Assembly (NCBI RefSeq): GCF_003751085.1
Contig: NZ_RJJY01000002.1
Coordinates: 434,001-498,000 of the forward strand
Origin: Micromonospora sp. Llam0
Lineage (GTDB): Bacteria > Actinomycetota > Actinomycetes > Mycobacteriales > Micromonosporaceae
Length of the DNA: 64,000 bases
Direction: 5' to 3'
Shown here one piece after another: positions 17,594 through 25,165 of this stretch. The notes below the pieces were generated by a model, which saw nothing but the letters and a program-made list of their open reading frames with translations, had not been told where the DNA came from and searched no databases. The translations under genes were made by a program, and so were the position numbers. Positions within the stretch are counted from its first letter, which is position 1. Each line of letters begins with the position of its first letter.

Positions 17594-18307
17594 ATGCACC
17601 GCACCAACCGCACCCTCCGGGCAGCCGTCTGCTGTCCGCTGTCCGGCATCCCCACCCTGCGTGCCCCACGGGCCGGCTGGCGGCGGGATGACCCGGGCGA
17701 CACCGGCGACACCACCGCCCACAACAACGGTGGCGGAAGCGGCTCGGACGACGACGCTGGCAAGGCCGGCAACGACGACGGGCCGAAGATCGACGGCGAC
17801 TTCGACCCCGAACGCGCTCGGAAGGCTATCGCTGCCGCCCGCGAGGCAGAGAAGAAAGCCAAGGGCGACGCCAAGGCCGCCAAGGACCAGGTCGCCGCCA
17901 TCCTCAAGGCCGCCGGACTCGCACCCGACGGCTCCAAGGACCCGGCCGAGCAGCTCAAGGCCGCCACCGAAGCGGCCGAGAAGGCCACCCAGGCCGCCCG
18001 GCAGACCGCCGTCGAGTTGGCCGTCTACAAGGTCGCTGGCAAGGCCGGCGCAGACCCCGACGCCCTACTCGACTCACGCGGCTTCGCAACTTCTGTCGCC
18101 GACCTCGACCCCGAGGACCGCGACTTCACCGACAAGGTCCGCGACGCGGTCAAGGCCGCCGTCAAGGCCAACCCCAAGCTCGCTGCAGGCACCACCGGCC
18201 AAGGGTCCGGCACCGGTCGCCAGGGAGCCGACCACACCGGAGGCAACAACCAGCCCCGCCGGGCTGGCGGCCTCGACGCCGCCGTACGGAAAGCGTTCGG
18301 CGGCTGA
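17594..18307 (+). CDS. Capsid scaffold protein
   Basis: This protein has 237 residues and follows AAGGAGG. The middle is a long Ala/Lys/Glu-rich helix (ARKAIAAAREAEKKAKGDAK), there is an acidic Gly/Asp-rich region near the N-terminus, and the C-terminus is basic. That composition and the position just before the capsid gene are typical of scaffolding proteins, which template prohead assembly and then leave or are cut. Confidence 0.8.
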   Translation: MHRTNRTLRAAVCCPLSGIPTLRAPRAGWRRDDPGDTGDTTAHNNGGGSGSDDDAGKAGNDDGPKIDGDFDPERARKAIAAAREAEKKAKGDAKAAKDQVAAILKAAGLAPDGSKDPAEQLKAATEAAEKATQAARQTAVELAVYKVAGKAGADPDALLDSRGFATSVADLDPEDRDFTDKVRDAVKAAVKANPKLAAGTTGQGSGTGRQGADHTGGNNQPRRAGGLDAAVRKAFGG

Positions 18308-18335
18308 CCGACCCTCGACCACATTGGAGGCAGAG

Positions 18336-19337
18336 ATGCCTGTCAGCCTCGAAGAGGCGTCCCGCAACGCCCAGACCGACCTCGACGTCGCAGCCATCGA
18401 CGAATTCCGCAAGGAATCCGCCATCATGGATTCGCTGATGTTCGACGACGCGGTCAACCCGGCCGGCGGCGGCGCCACCATGACCTACGGCTACCGCCGG
18501 CAGATCACCCAGCCCACCGCCGCGACTCGTGAGCTGAACACCGAGTACGTGGCGCAGAACGTCACCACCCAGCACTACACCACCACCCTCGCCGTCATGG
18601 GTGGCGCGTTCTCGATCGACCGGGTGACCGCACGGATCGGCCCCCAGGCCAGCGCCGGCGTCGCCCTGAACATGCGGCAGAAGATCAAGGCGACCCGCAC
18701 CAAGTTCCAGGACGAGGTCATCAACGGCGACACCAACGTCGACACCAACTCCTTCGACGGCCTCGACAAGGCCCTCACCGGCTCGTCCACCGAGTTCCGG
18801 GCCGCGTCGGTTACCAACTGGTCCGACCTCGACACCTCGGCGGCGACCAAGTTCACCGCCCTCGACGCCCTCGACGAGTTCCTGCAGCTGCTCGACGGCA
18901 CCCCGACCGTCCTCGTCGGCAACAAGCAGCTCCTGGCGAAGATCCGGGGCATCGTCCGCCGCACCGGCCTGTACGTTCGCGACCCGATCGAAGGGCTGGT
19001 CGGGCAGGACGGTCGGCCGATCGTCCGCGAGTCCTACGGTGGTGTCGTCTTCGCCGACCCGGGAGAGAAGGCCGGCACCAACGACCCGATCATCCCGGTC
19101 GAGACCCGCGACATCGGCGGCGCGCAGACCAACCTGACCGACCTGTACGCCTACCGGGTCGGCCTGGACGGCTTCCACGGCGTCACCACCGTCGGCTCCC
19201 AGATGGTGTACACCTGGCTGCCGGACTTCAGCACGCCGGGCGCGGTCAAGTCGGGTGAGGTCGAACTCGGCCCCGTCAGCGTGGCGCTGAAGGCGACCCG
19301 GGCGGCGGCGGTGTTTCGCAACATCAAGGTGGCCTGA
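18336..19337 (+). CDS. Major capsid protein
   Basis: This 333-residue protein is HK97-fold by position and pattern. Typical features are an N-terminal arm, the segment TMTYGYRRQITQPTAATREL, the long spine-helix region (ALNMRQKIKATRTKFQDEVI) and late beta-rich sequence (GVTTVGSQMVYTWLPDF). The ATG follows TTGGAGGCAGAG. It builds the icosahedral shell. No decoration domain is inserted. Confidence 0.9.
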   Translation: MPVSLEEASRNAQTDLDVAAIDEFRKESAIMDSLMFDDAVNPAGGGATMTYGYRRQITQPTAATRELNTEYVAQNVTTQHYTTTLAVMGGAFSIDRVTARIGPQASAGVALNMRQKIKATRTKFQDEVINGDTNVDTNSFDGLDKALTGSSTEFRAASVTNWSDLDTSAATKFTALDALDEFLQLLDGTPTVLVGNKQLLAKIRGIVRRTGLYVRDPIEGLVGQDGRPIVRESYGGVVFADPGEKAGTNDPIIPVETRDIGGAQTNLTDLYAYRVGLDGFHGVTTVGSQMVYTWLPDFSTPGAVKSGEVELGPVSVALKATRAAAVFRNIKVA

Positions 19338-19339
19338 CT

Positions 19340-19693
19340 ATGGCCGTCTACCGGATCACGGCGCCCGTCCGGGGCGTCAACGCGACGGTGGCGGGTGTGC
19401 GCCTGGTCGAGGGCGTCGGCCAGGTCGACGGCGACAAGCTGCCGTCGGCGCTGGCGTACTTCCGTCGCCACGGCTACCAGGTCGAGCAGGAGGCTCCCGC
19501 GCCGGCTCCGGTCGTCGACGAGCAGCCCCCGCCGGCCCCGGTCGCACCGAACCGCGGATCGTCCAAGGCCGAGTGGGTCACCTACGTCACCAGCCCACAC
19601 GCACCCGAAGACAAGCGGCTCACCGAAGCCGAAGCCGCCGACCGCACCCGCGACCAGCTCGCCGAGCACGTCCTCGGCCCCAAGGAGGACTGA
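19340..19693 (+). CDS. Small head-associated protein
   Basis: This protein has 117 residues starting 2 bases after the capsid stop. An N-terminal segment (VNATVAGVRLVEGVGQVD, then ALAYFRRHGYQVE) is followed by a Pro-rich linker and a helical tail (KAEWVTYVTSPHAPEDKRLT). It is a common actinophage gene between capsid and connector genes. A head decoration or assembly role is likely but unproven. Confidence 0.7.
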   Translation: MAVYRITAPVRGVNATVAGVRLVEGVGQVDGDKLPSALAYFRRHGYQVEQEAPAPAPVVDEQPPPAPVAPNRGSSKAEWVTYVTSPHAPEDKRLTEAEAADRTRDQLAEHVLGPKED

Positions 19694-19696
19694 TCC

Positions 19697-20299
19697 GTGA
19701 CTGTTCACGGCGCATACACCGGCATCATCCGCGACGACCTCGCCAACGTGTTCAACCAGGCCGCCGAACGCTTCCCCGGCGTCGACCCGTCCGGCGACCT
19801 CTACCGGGCCAACATGTCCCGGCTGCAGGCCGTCGGCAACGTCGCCGCCCTCGCCACTGGCGTCATGACCTCCGTACCGATCTACCTCCGCGAGGGGGAG
19901 ACCGTGTCGTCGGTCACCGTCGCCTCGGCGACGACCGCGGCGAACGGGCCGACCGCCCAGTGGTGCGCCCTCTACTCCCCGACCGGGGTGCTCGTCGACC
20001 AGACCGAGGACTTGGCGGATGAGGCGTGGGGGGCGAACACGGCGAAGACGTTCGACTTCGACACCCCGGTGTTGGTGGCGGTCACCGGCTGGCATCGGGT
20101 GGCGGTCATGGTCACGGCCTCGAGTGCGGTGCCGACCCTCGCGGGGGTGGCGCTGCACAACGCGGTCGAGTCGGCGGCGCTGGTGACCGGTGAGCTGATC
20201 CTGGCTGGCCGGTCGGGGTCGACGCTGACGGACACGGCACCAGGGACGATCGGCACGCTGACGGCGAACGCCGGTGTGCCGCTGGTCATCCTCACCTGA
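19697..20299 (+). CDS. Putative virion surface protein (beta-rich)
   Basis: This protein has 200 residues. After a short helical N-terminus the rest is a regular series of hydrophobic beta strands (VPIYLREGETVSSVTVASAT, AQWCALYSP, WHRVAVMVTA) such as make jelly-roll or Ig-like folds. The position among head genes and the small size suggest a head fibre or decoration component. No exact family is recognised. Confidence 0.7.
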   Translation: MTVHGAYTGIIRDDLANVFNQAAERFPGVDPSGDLYRANMSRLQAVGNVAALATGVMTSVPIYLREGETVSSVTVASATTAANGPTAQWCALYSPTGVLVDQTEDLADEAWGANTAKTFDFDTPVLVAVTGWHRVAVMVTASSAVPTLAGVALHNAVESAALVTGELILAGRSGSTLTDTAPGTIGTLTANAGVPLVILT

Positions 20300-20341
20300 T
20301 CCACCAGTCAGTACGCAGCAACGGAGGGGAGGTGAGCGGTC

Positions 20342-21100
20342 GTGGCTGTCGGATACACATCTGGCGATCCCGGCAAGGTGAACGTCGCCGGTGACACGAT
20401 GACCGGGGCGCTCACCCTCCCCGGCCCGCCCAGCGCCGACCTGCACGCTGCGACGAAGGCCTACGTCGACAGCTCGGGTGGTGGGGGCGGGGGTACGCCG
20501 TCCGACACGGTCACCGCCGAAACCAGCTTCGGCCAGTCGGCGGCGGCCGGCGCGGCGACGGCCTACAGCCGGGGCGATCACACCCACGGCACCCCCGCCG
20601 CTCAGACTCTGTCCGGGTTGGGCGGTCAGCAGCAGCTGGTGGTGCGCCGCGCCTATGTGACGGCTGGCGACATCGAGTTGCCCAACGTGGGCAGCACGTG
20701 GACGCTGCTCGCCGGGCTGTCGCTGTCGATCCCGGCCGTGGTCGGCGACTACGTCGAGCTGGCGTTGATGGCCATGGTGAACCCGGGCAACTCGGATAAC
20801 TTCCTGGACGCCGCCGTGGTGGTGTCTGGCTCGGCGGTGCGGTACGCGTCCAACGGCACCGGCACCCCTGCATCGGAGGGCTGGCCGGCTCTCTACCCCA
20901 GCCCCGGGGGCTTCCGCACCACCGGCGCCATCTTCAGCGTGGTCGCCGAGGCCGGCGACTTGGACGGGAGCAACCTGGTCTTCGGCATCGCCAGCATGGG
21001 CCCGGGTAACTCGGTCGCGGGCGACCCCAAAATCTACGCCAGCAGCGCCTACCCCTTCGCCTGGCGCGCGATGAACCACAGGGCGGTGCTGCTCTCATGA
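20342..21100 (+). CDS. Head or tail fibre-like protein
   Basis: This protein has 252 residues from a GTG. Near the N-terminus it has DTMTGALTLPGPP and HAATKAYVDS, the repeat seen in many phage fibre shafts, then a run of six glycines and YSRGDHTHGTP, another fibre hallmark. The C-terminal about 150 residues form a beta-rich globular domain that could bind a receptor. Its place between capsid and connectors favours a head fibre. Confidence 0.78.
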   Translation: MAVGYTSGDPGKVNVAGDTMTGALTLPGPPSADLHAATKAYVDSSGGGGGGTPSDTVTAETSFGQSAAAGAATAYSRGDHTHGTPAAQTLSGLGGQQQLVVRRAYVTAGDIELPNVGSTWTLLAGLSLSIPAVVGDYVELALMAMVNPGNSDNFLDAAVVVSGSAVRYASNGTGTPASEGWPALYPSPGGFRTTGAIFSVVAEAGDLDGSNLVFGIASMGPGNSVAGDPKIYASSAYPFAWRAMNHRAVLLS

Positions 21101-21828
21101 CCGCCTGGACTGTCCAGCAGGGCCGGACGCTGGTGCTGCCGGTGGAGTGGCGCGCCTACGAGGGCGGCCCGTTGACCGCAGTCACGTCGGTGACGATCGA
21201 GATCGCGCCGGTTGCGGGCGGGGCCAGCGTGGTCGGGCCGACGTCGACCGGCGTGGTGTCGGCCGGCACCGGGTTGAACGCCTACAGCTGGGCGGTCGAC
21301 GCAGCCCAGGACCCGGCGGACTACTACGCCATCTGGACCGCGACCGACGCGGATGACGATGAGGTCACCGCCGTCGACACCGTCACGGTGGTCGAGCTGA
21401 TCCCGGTCCCGGGCGCGTACGCCACGATCACCGACCTGTCCGACGTCTACGGGTCGACGCCGGCCAACGCGGCCATGCTGCTGGTCCGTGCCTCGAGGGA
21501 TGTTGACCGGGCACTCCTCACCTCGGTCTACCCAGTCGACGATGATGGGCTGCCCACCGAGGCGGACCACATCGAAGCCCTGCGGTGGGCGACCGTAGAG
21601 CAGGTGATCGGCAACCTCGACTCCGGCAACCGCACGGGCACCGGCGCCGCACCCAGGCGTAGCGGCTTCACCATCGGCAAGCTCAGCGTCCAGCAGGCGG
21701 CCGGTGCCGGCGGGGCATCCGCCGCGCAGGTCGACCGGATCGGCCCACTCTGGTCACAAGCCTGGATCATCCTGCAGTCCGCCGGCCTGACCGGGCACGG
21801 GCCGAGCACCTGGCCGGCAGGCTACTGA
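21097..21828 (+). CDS. Head-tail connector (adaptor) with N-terminal Ig-like domain
   Basis: This protein has 243 residues. The first about 100 are beta-rich, ending in VTVVELIPVPG, and look like an Ig-type domain. From about residue 108 the sequence (ATITDLSDVYGSTPANAAML, ASRDVDRAL, ALRWATVEQVIG) has the helical pattern of gp6-like adaptor proteins that sit under the portal. It overlaps the fibre gene stop by ATGA. Confidence 0.75.
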   Translation: MTAWTVQQGRTLVLPVEWRAYEGGPLTAVTSVTIEIAPVAGGASVVGPTSTGVVSAGTGLNAYSWAVDAAQDPADYYAIWTATDADDDEVTAVDTVTVVELIPVPGAYATITDLSDVYGSTPANAAMLLVRASRDVDRALLTSVYPVDDDGLPTEADHIEALRWATVEQVIGNLDSGNRTGTGAAPRRSGFTIGKLSVQQAAGAGGASAAQVDRIGPLWSQAWIILQSAGLTGHGPSTWPAGY

Positions 21829-22175
21829 TGACGACCTGGGCTGAGTTCATCGACGCCGAGATCCCGCAGCCGGCCACCATCACCGTCGAAGCTTTCGCGG
21901 GTGCGGGTGCGCACGGGCCGGTCTACAGCGCTGCCGTGCAGGTAACTGACTGCGTGGTTGACGACACCAGTCGACTCGTCCGCGTGCAAACCCAGGACGC
22001 CGCCGGCAGCGAGAAGGTGTCGAAGACGACGGTGTTGTGTCCACCCGGCACCAGCGCCCCCGCTGGCTCTCGGGTGACTCTCCCGTCCGGGCGGGTCACC
22101 CGCGTCCTGGTCGTCGCCGAGCTTGACGATCACGGCCTCGACCTACCGTCCCACGTTGAACTGTCCCTCGAGTGA
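21828..22175 (+). CDS. Head closure (stopper) protein
   Basis: This 115-residue beta-rich protein has a typical stopper length and an ending with GRVTRVLVVAELDDHGLDLP. The next two genes in order are the neck and tail-terminator candidates, so the assignment rests mostly on conserved gene order. Its ATG overlaps the adaptor stop. Confidence 0.7.
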   Translation: MTTWAEFIDAEIPQPATITVEAFAGAGAHGPVYSAAVQVTDCVVDDTSRLVRVQTQDAAGSEKVSKTTVLCPPGTSAPAGSRVTLPSGRVTRVLVVAELDDHGLDLPSHVELSLE

Positions 22176-22184
22176 GGTGCCGTC

Positions 22185-22529
22185 GTGGAGTTGGAGTGGA
22201 ACGGCGACAAGATCGCAGCCGTGCTGCGTGACGCGACCCTCGACGGGCTTGAGCTGGCCGCCGAACACCTCCTGCAGGTGTCCAGCACGCTGGTGCCGCA
22301 TGAGGAAGGCGACCTCGAGCGGTCCGGTGAGGTGTCGACGGACCCCGACCAAGAGGCAGCGGCGGTCTCCTACGACAGGCTCTATGCCGTGTATCAACAT
22401 GAGTCGATGAACCTGCGGCATGACAACGGCCGCCAGGCGAAGTTCTTGGAGCAGCCGCAGAACGACCCGACTGAGCGGCAGACCATGCTCGCGCTGATCG
22501 CGAAGGCCTCCGGCAAACCACTCCAGTAA
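22185..22529 (+). CDS. Neck protein (HK97 gp10-like)
   Basis: This protein has 114 residues from a GTG. It contains an N-terminal helix (AAVLRDATLDGLELAAEHLL), VPHEEGDLERSG and YDRLYAVYQHE, the pattern of gp10-like tail-completion proteins (promise of helix, basic strand, then YAxYQHE). It closes the head-tail joint. Confidence 0.78.
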   Translation: MELEWNGDKIAAVLRDATLDGLELAAEHLLQVSSTLVPHEEGDLERSGEVSTDPDQEAAAVSYDRLYAVYQHESMNLRHDNGRQAKFLEQPQNDPTERQTMLALIAKASGKPLQ

Positions 22530-22541
22530 GGCGGTGACGTT

Positions 22542-22997
22542 GTGGCGGTTGGCGACGGCTGGACATCTCGGCTCATCGCTGGACTCGCCCAGCACCTCGA
22601 AGACGCAGGAGTCGGCACCTACCGGCCGGACGGGTCAGCGTACGCCGCCGGTGAGACAGCCATCGTGCAACGCCTTATCCCGATCTCGCCGGACAGGGTG
22701 ATCACCCTCGCGCCCTACCCCATCGGCACCAGCCTGCCGGGGATGGCCGATCACCTCACCGCTGTGCAGGTGCGGGTGCGTGGCCTGCCCGGTGACAGCC
22801 GCGACTGTGACGACCTGGCCGACAGCATCTTCGACGTACTCGACTCGCTCGGCCGGGCTACCTGGTCCGGGATTCCGATCGTCGACATGTGGCGGCAGTC
22901 CTACACATCGCTCGGGCAGGACGGCAACGGCCGTCCCGAGCGGTCCGAGAATTACTACGTGCACGCGATGCGTCCGACCAGCAACCGTACCGACTGA
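22542..22997 (+). CDS. Tail terminator protein
   Basis: This protein has 151 residues and follows AAGGCGGTGACG. The sequence (LIAGLAQHLEDAGVGTY at the N-terminus, then VQVRVRGLPGDSRDCDDLAD and IFDVLD) matches tail-terminator or minor capsid proteins that stop tube growth and join tail to neck. It precedes the major tail protein, as expected. Confidence 0.75.
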   Translation: MAVGDGWTSRLIAGLAQHLEDAGVGTYRPDGSAYAAGETAIVQRLIPISPDRVITLAPYPIGTSLPGMADHLTAVQVRVRGLPGDSRDCDDLADSIFDVLDSLGRATWSGIPIVDMWRQSYTSLGQDGNGRPERSENYYVHAMRPTSNRTD

Positions 22998-23012
22998 CCT
23001 GAGGAGCTCGCC

Positions 23013-23771
23013 GTGGCGACCACGCCCACCACTCGCGTCACCACCCTGGCGCGCACCCACCGGCTCGACGCCGACACCGCAACTTACCCGGCTGTCCAGT
23101 ACCAGCAGGTGTACGGCCAGGAAGACCTCAAGCTGATCGAGGAACTCCGTACGGAGGAAGACGAGATGCACGAGGGCGCCGGCGCCATGCGCGAAACCAA
23201 CACGGGCTACTCGTGGCGGCTCGAGCTGAAGCTGGCCTACAGCACGAACCTGGCCGGCACCTCGATCGACGCCGTGCATGCCTTTCTGCGCAGCCGATTC
23301 AAGATGCACCGGGCGCAGCGCGTGGAGGAGGCCGAGTTCGGGGTGCGGTTCTACAACCGTGACGGCCTGGACTCCGGCCACGACCACGAAGGCCGCTGCT
23401 ACGTCAAGAGCTGGACCATGCCGGGCGGCAAGGGAGCAGACCGCATCGACGTCGTCCTGCAGGGCCAGGGCGCGTTGACCGACATCACGAACCCGGCCGC
23501 CGACCTGACCCCGGTGGTGACCGGCCTGGACCCGGCGACCGGTGCGGAGGCCGGCGGGGAGATCATCAACATCTTCGGTCAGCACTTCAAGGCCGGCGGG
23601 GTCGACGCCACCGACGTCGATTTCGGCGCCAACGCGGCAGATTTCACCGTGGTCAACGATTCGCACATCGTCGCCGTGGCGCCGGCCGGCACCTCCACGG
23701 TGCAGGTGCAGGTCACCAACGCCACCGGTGCCAGCGCGGACACGGCGGCCGACAACTACATCTACACCTGA
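23013..23771 (+). CDS. Major tail tube protein with C-terminal IPT/TIG domain
   Basis: This protein has 252 residues from a GTG after GAGGAGC. The first about 160 residues are a tail-tube type domain (WRLELKLAYSTN, FKMHRAQRVEEAEFGVRFY). Residues about 170-252 form an IPT/TIG Ig-like domain: PVVTGLDPATGAEAGGEIIN, IFGQHF, and VVNDSHIVAVAPAG. Such added Ig domains project from phage tails and may help surface adhesion. Confidence 0.88.
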   Translation: MATTPTTRVTTLARTHRLDADTATYPAVQYQQVYGQEDLKLIEELRTEEDEMHEGAGAMRETNTGYSWRLELKLAYSTNLAGTSIDAVHAFLRSRFKMHRAQRVEEAEFGVRFYNRDGLDSGHDHEGRCYVKSWTMPGGKGADRIDVVLQGQGALTDITNPAADLTPVVTGLDPATGAEAGGEIINIFGQHFKAGGVDATDVDFGANAADFTVVNDSHIVAVAPAGTSTVQVQVTNATGASADTAADNYIYT

Positions 23772-24355
23772 TGCCCGAGTTCAGCGGACTTACCAGCTAC
23801 TTCGACCCCGGCCTCATCCTGGCCGGGGTCCCCGGCCGCGACAAGGTCGAGCGCTCCTATCCGATCCCGCTCGCCAGCGCGGAGCTTGGCCTGTGGTGCC
23901 GGCTGGTCGCCCAGACCACCGGCACCATCTCCGAAGACAGCACCGAGGACGAGTTGCGGGAGGCTGCGGCCGCGATCGAGGCGCTACCGGACCTGCCCGG
24001 CGACAAGCACCTCACCTTGTCGCAGCGCATGCTCGGCACCGCGTACGCGGCGATGGTGGCCGACGGCGTCGCCGATCCGTACATCGAGTACTGCGGCATG
24101 TGCGCGTACTTCTACGTGCTCGGCGGCGATCAGGCGGCGGCCAGGTGGTGGCGGTCGGGTGGCCGCCCGGAAGCCCTGCGCCCGGCGGCGAACCGGGCGC
24201 AACGACGGGACCAGGCCAAGAAGGCAGCGAAGAAGGCGGCCCCGTCGACTGGCGGGAGCCGTACGGCCGCGGCAACCGGCACCCGGAAACCGGCCTCTAC
24301 GAGTGGTACGAAATCCCCGAGGAAATCAGCCGGTCGCGGCGCGGCGAAGGGGTGA
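23771..24355 (+). CDS. Tail assembly chaperone, short form (gpG-like)
   Basis: This protein has 194 residues, and its ATG overlaps the tail-tube stop. The first about 140 residues are a globular helical domain; the C-terminus is low-complexity Ala/Lys/Ser/Thr (KKAAKKAAPSTGGSRTAAATG). That tail overlaps a better-conserved -1 frame, so the short form is the product made without frameshifting. It chaperones the tape measure during tail assembly. Confidence 0.85.
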   Translation: MPEFSGLTSYFDPGLILAGVPGRDKVERSYPIPLASAELGLWCRLVAQTTGTISEDSTEDELREAAAAIEALPDLPGDKHLTLSQRMLGTAYAAMVADGVADPYIEYCGMCAYFYVLGGDQAAARWWRSGGRPEALRPAANRAQRRDQAKKAAKKAAPSTGGSRTAAATGTRKPASTSGTKSPRKSAGRGAAKG

Positions 24356-24561
24356 GTTGGGGCGACATCCTGACCCACTGGGACCTCGTTGAGGCCGACC
24401 TGCACCAGCACTACGGCATCGACGCAGACGACCGGGCCCTGATGCGGGCCCGGTCGTGGCGGTGGCTGCAAGCCCGCATCACGGGCCTGCTGTCGATCGA
24501 GTCGAGATTGCAGCGGGCGCTCAGCCCAGACGATTCGGGCGAATCTACTCGTCGAGGGTGA
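23771..24561 (+). CDS. Tail assembly chaperone, -1 frameshift form (gpGT-like)
   Basis: The -1 frame stays open from well upstream to 24561 and reads as real protein after about 24240: VDWREPYGRGNRHPETG, YEWYEIPEEISRS and GVSWGDILTHWDLVEADLHQ. A -1 ribosomal slip would fuse it to the 5' chaperone, as in lambda gpG-GT and most siphoviruses. A slip candidate is GGCCCCG at 24238-24244 (zero-frame GCC-CCG); it is not a perfect X-XXY-YYZ site, so the exact position is uncertain. The last 17 bases overlap the 3' end of the reverse-strand gene. Confidence 0.75.
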
Positions 24562-25048
24562 CAGCGATGGCAGTCCACGTCCCGTCGCCGTTGTCCTTGA
24601 TGGTGCACTTGTAGCCGGTCCGGATCTTCGCGCCGAACCCGTTTTCGGCGTCCACGTCGCCGGTGACGCTGTAGATCGCGCCGTTCTTCTTCACCTCGGC
24701 CGGCGGGAACTCGGCTGTCGCGGGCGCTTTCAGCCGGTCCTTGATCGGCTCCTGGCACATCACCTCAGCGTCGAAGCTGCGGTCGGCGGTGACCGGGTCG
24801 ATCGGCTCGTCGGCGCTGTTGCCGATCTGGGTGAAGATGATGCCGCCGCAGAGGGCCATCAGCCCGGCGATGACGACCAGGGCGATGGCGCCGACGACGG
24901 GGTTGCCCTTCTTCTTCGGCTTCGCCGGTGGCCCAGCTGGCGGCGCGGTCGGCGGTTGTCCGTACACCGCGCCCTGCGGGGGTGCCGGGTAGTACGGCTG
25001 CTGCTGGGGCTGCTGGCTGTATGGCTGTGGCTGCTGCGGATGCGACAT
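24545..25048 (-). CDS. Membrane-anchored moron protein on reverse strand
   Basis: This 167-residue protein is read against the whole tail operon. The N-terminus is Gln/Pro/Tyr-rich (about residues 1-55), then basic (KPKKKGNP). A single transmembrane segment GAIALVVIAGLMALCGGIIF (about 62-81) follows, then a C-terminal domain of about 85 residues with two Cys (VMCQEPIKDRLK, GYKCTIKDNGDG). The reverse-complement AGGAGG lies 8 bases before its ATG. It probably sits in the host membrane with the C-terminal domain outside. An independent, lysogeny-expressed gene in this position is a classic moron, for example for superinfection exclusion or altered host surface. The role is inferred. Confidence 0.82.
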   Translation of the reverse strand: MSHPQQPQPYSQQPQQQPYYPAPPQGAVYGQPPTAPPAGPPAKPKKKGNPVVGAIALVVIAGLMALCGGIIFTQIGNSADEPIDPVTADRSFDAEVMCQEPIKDRLKAPATAEFPPAEVKKNGAIYSVTGDVDAENGFGAKIRTGYKCTIKDNGDGTWTAIAVTLDE

Positions 25049-25165
25049 CGCGCAGTCCTCCTGAGCGGTGAGTCCGGGTCGTGGTGATCCGGCCGGCACC
25101 CTACCCACCGTCGTCAATCCACGGCGCGGCATGAGTCCAAGATCTGACAGAGAGAGGTGGCGGCG

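Noticed and set aside
19151..21079. Long reverse frame of 642 residues across capsid-fibre genes
   Set aside because: Low-complexity Arg/Gly/Val sequence typical of antisense frames in high-GC DNA; forward genes there are well supported.
25098..25117. Promoter for the moron (TTGACG and TAGGGT on the reverse strand)
   Set aside because: The two boxes are only 8 bases apart, so they cannot form one promoter.
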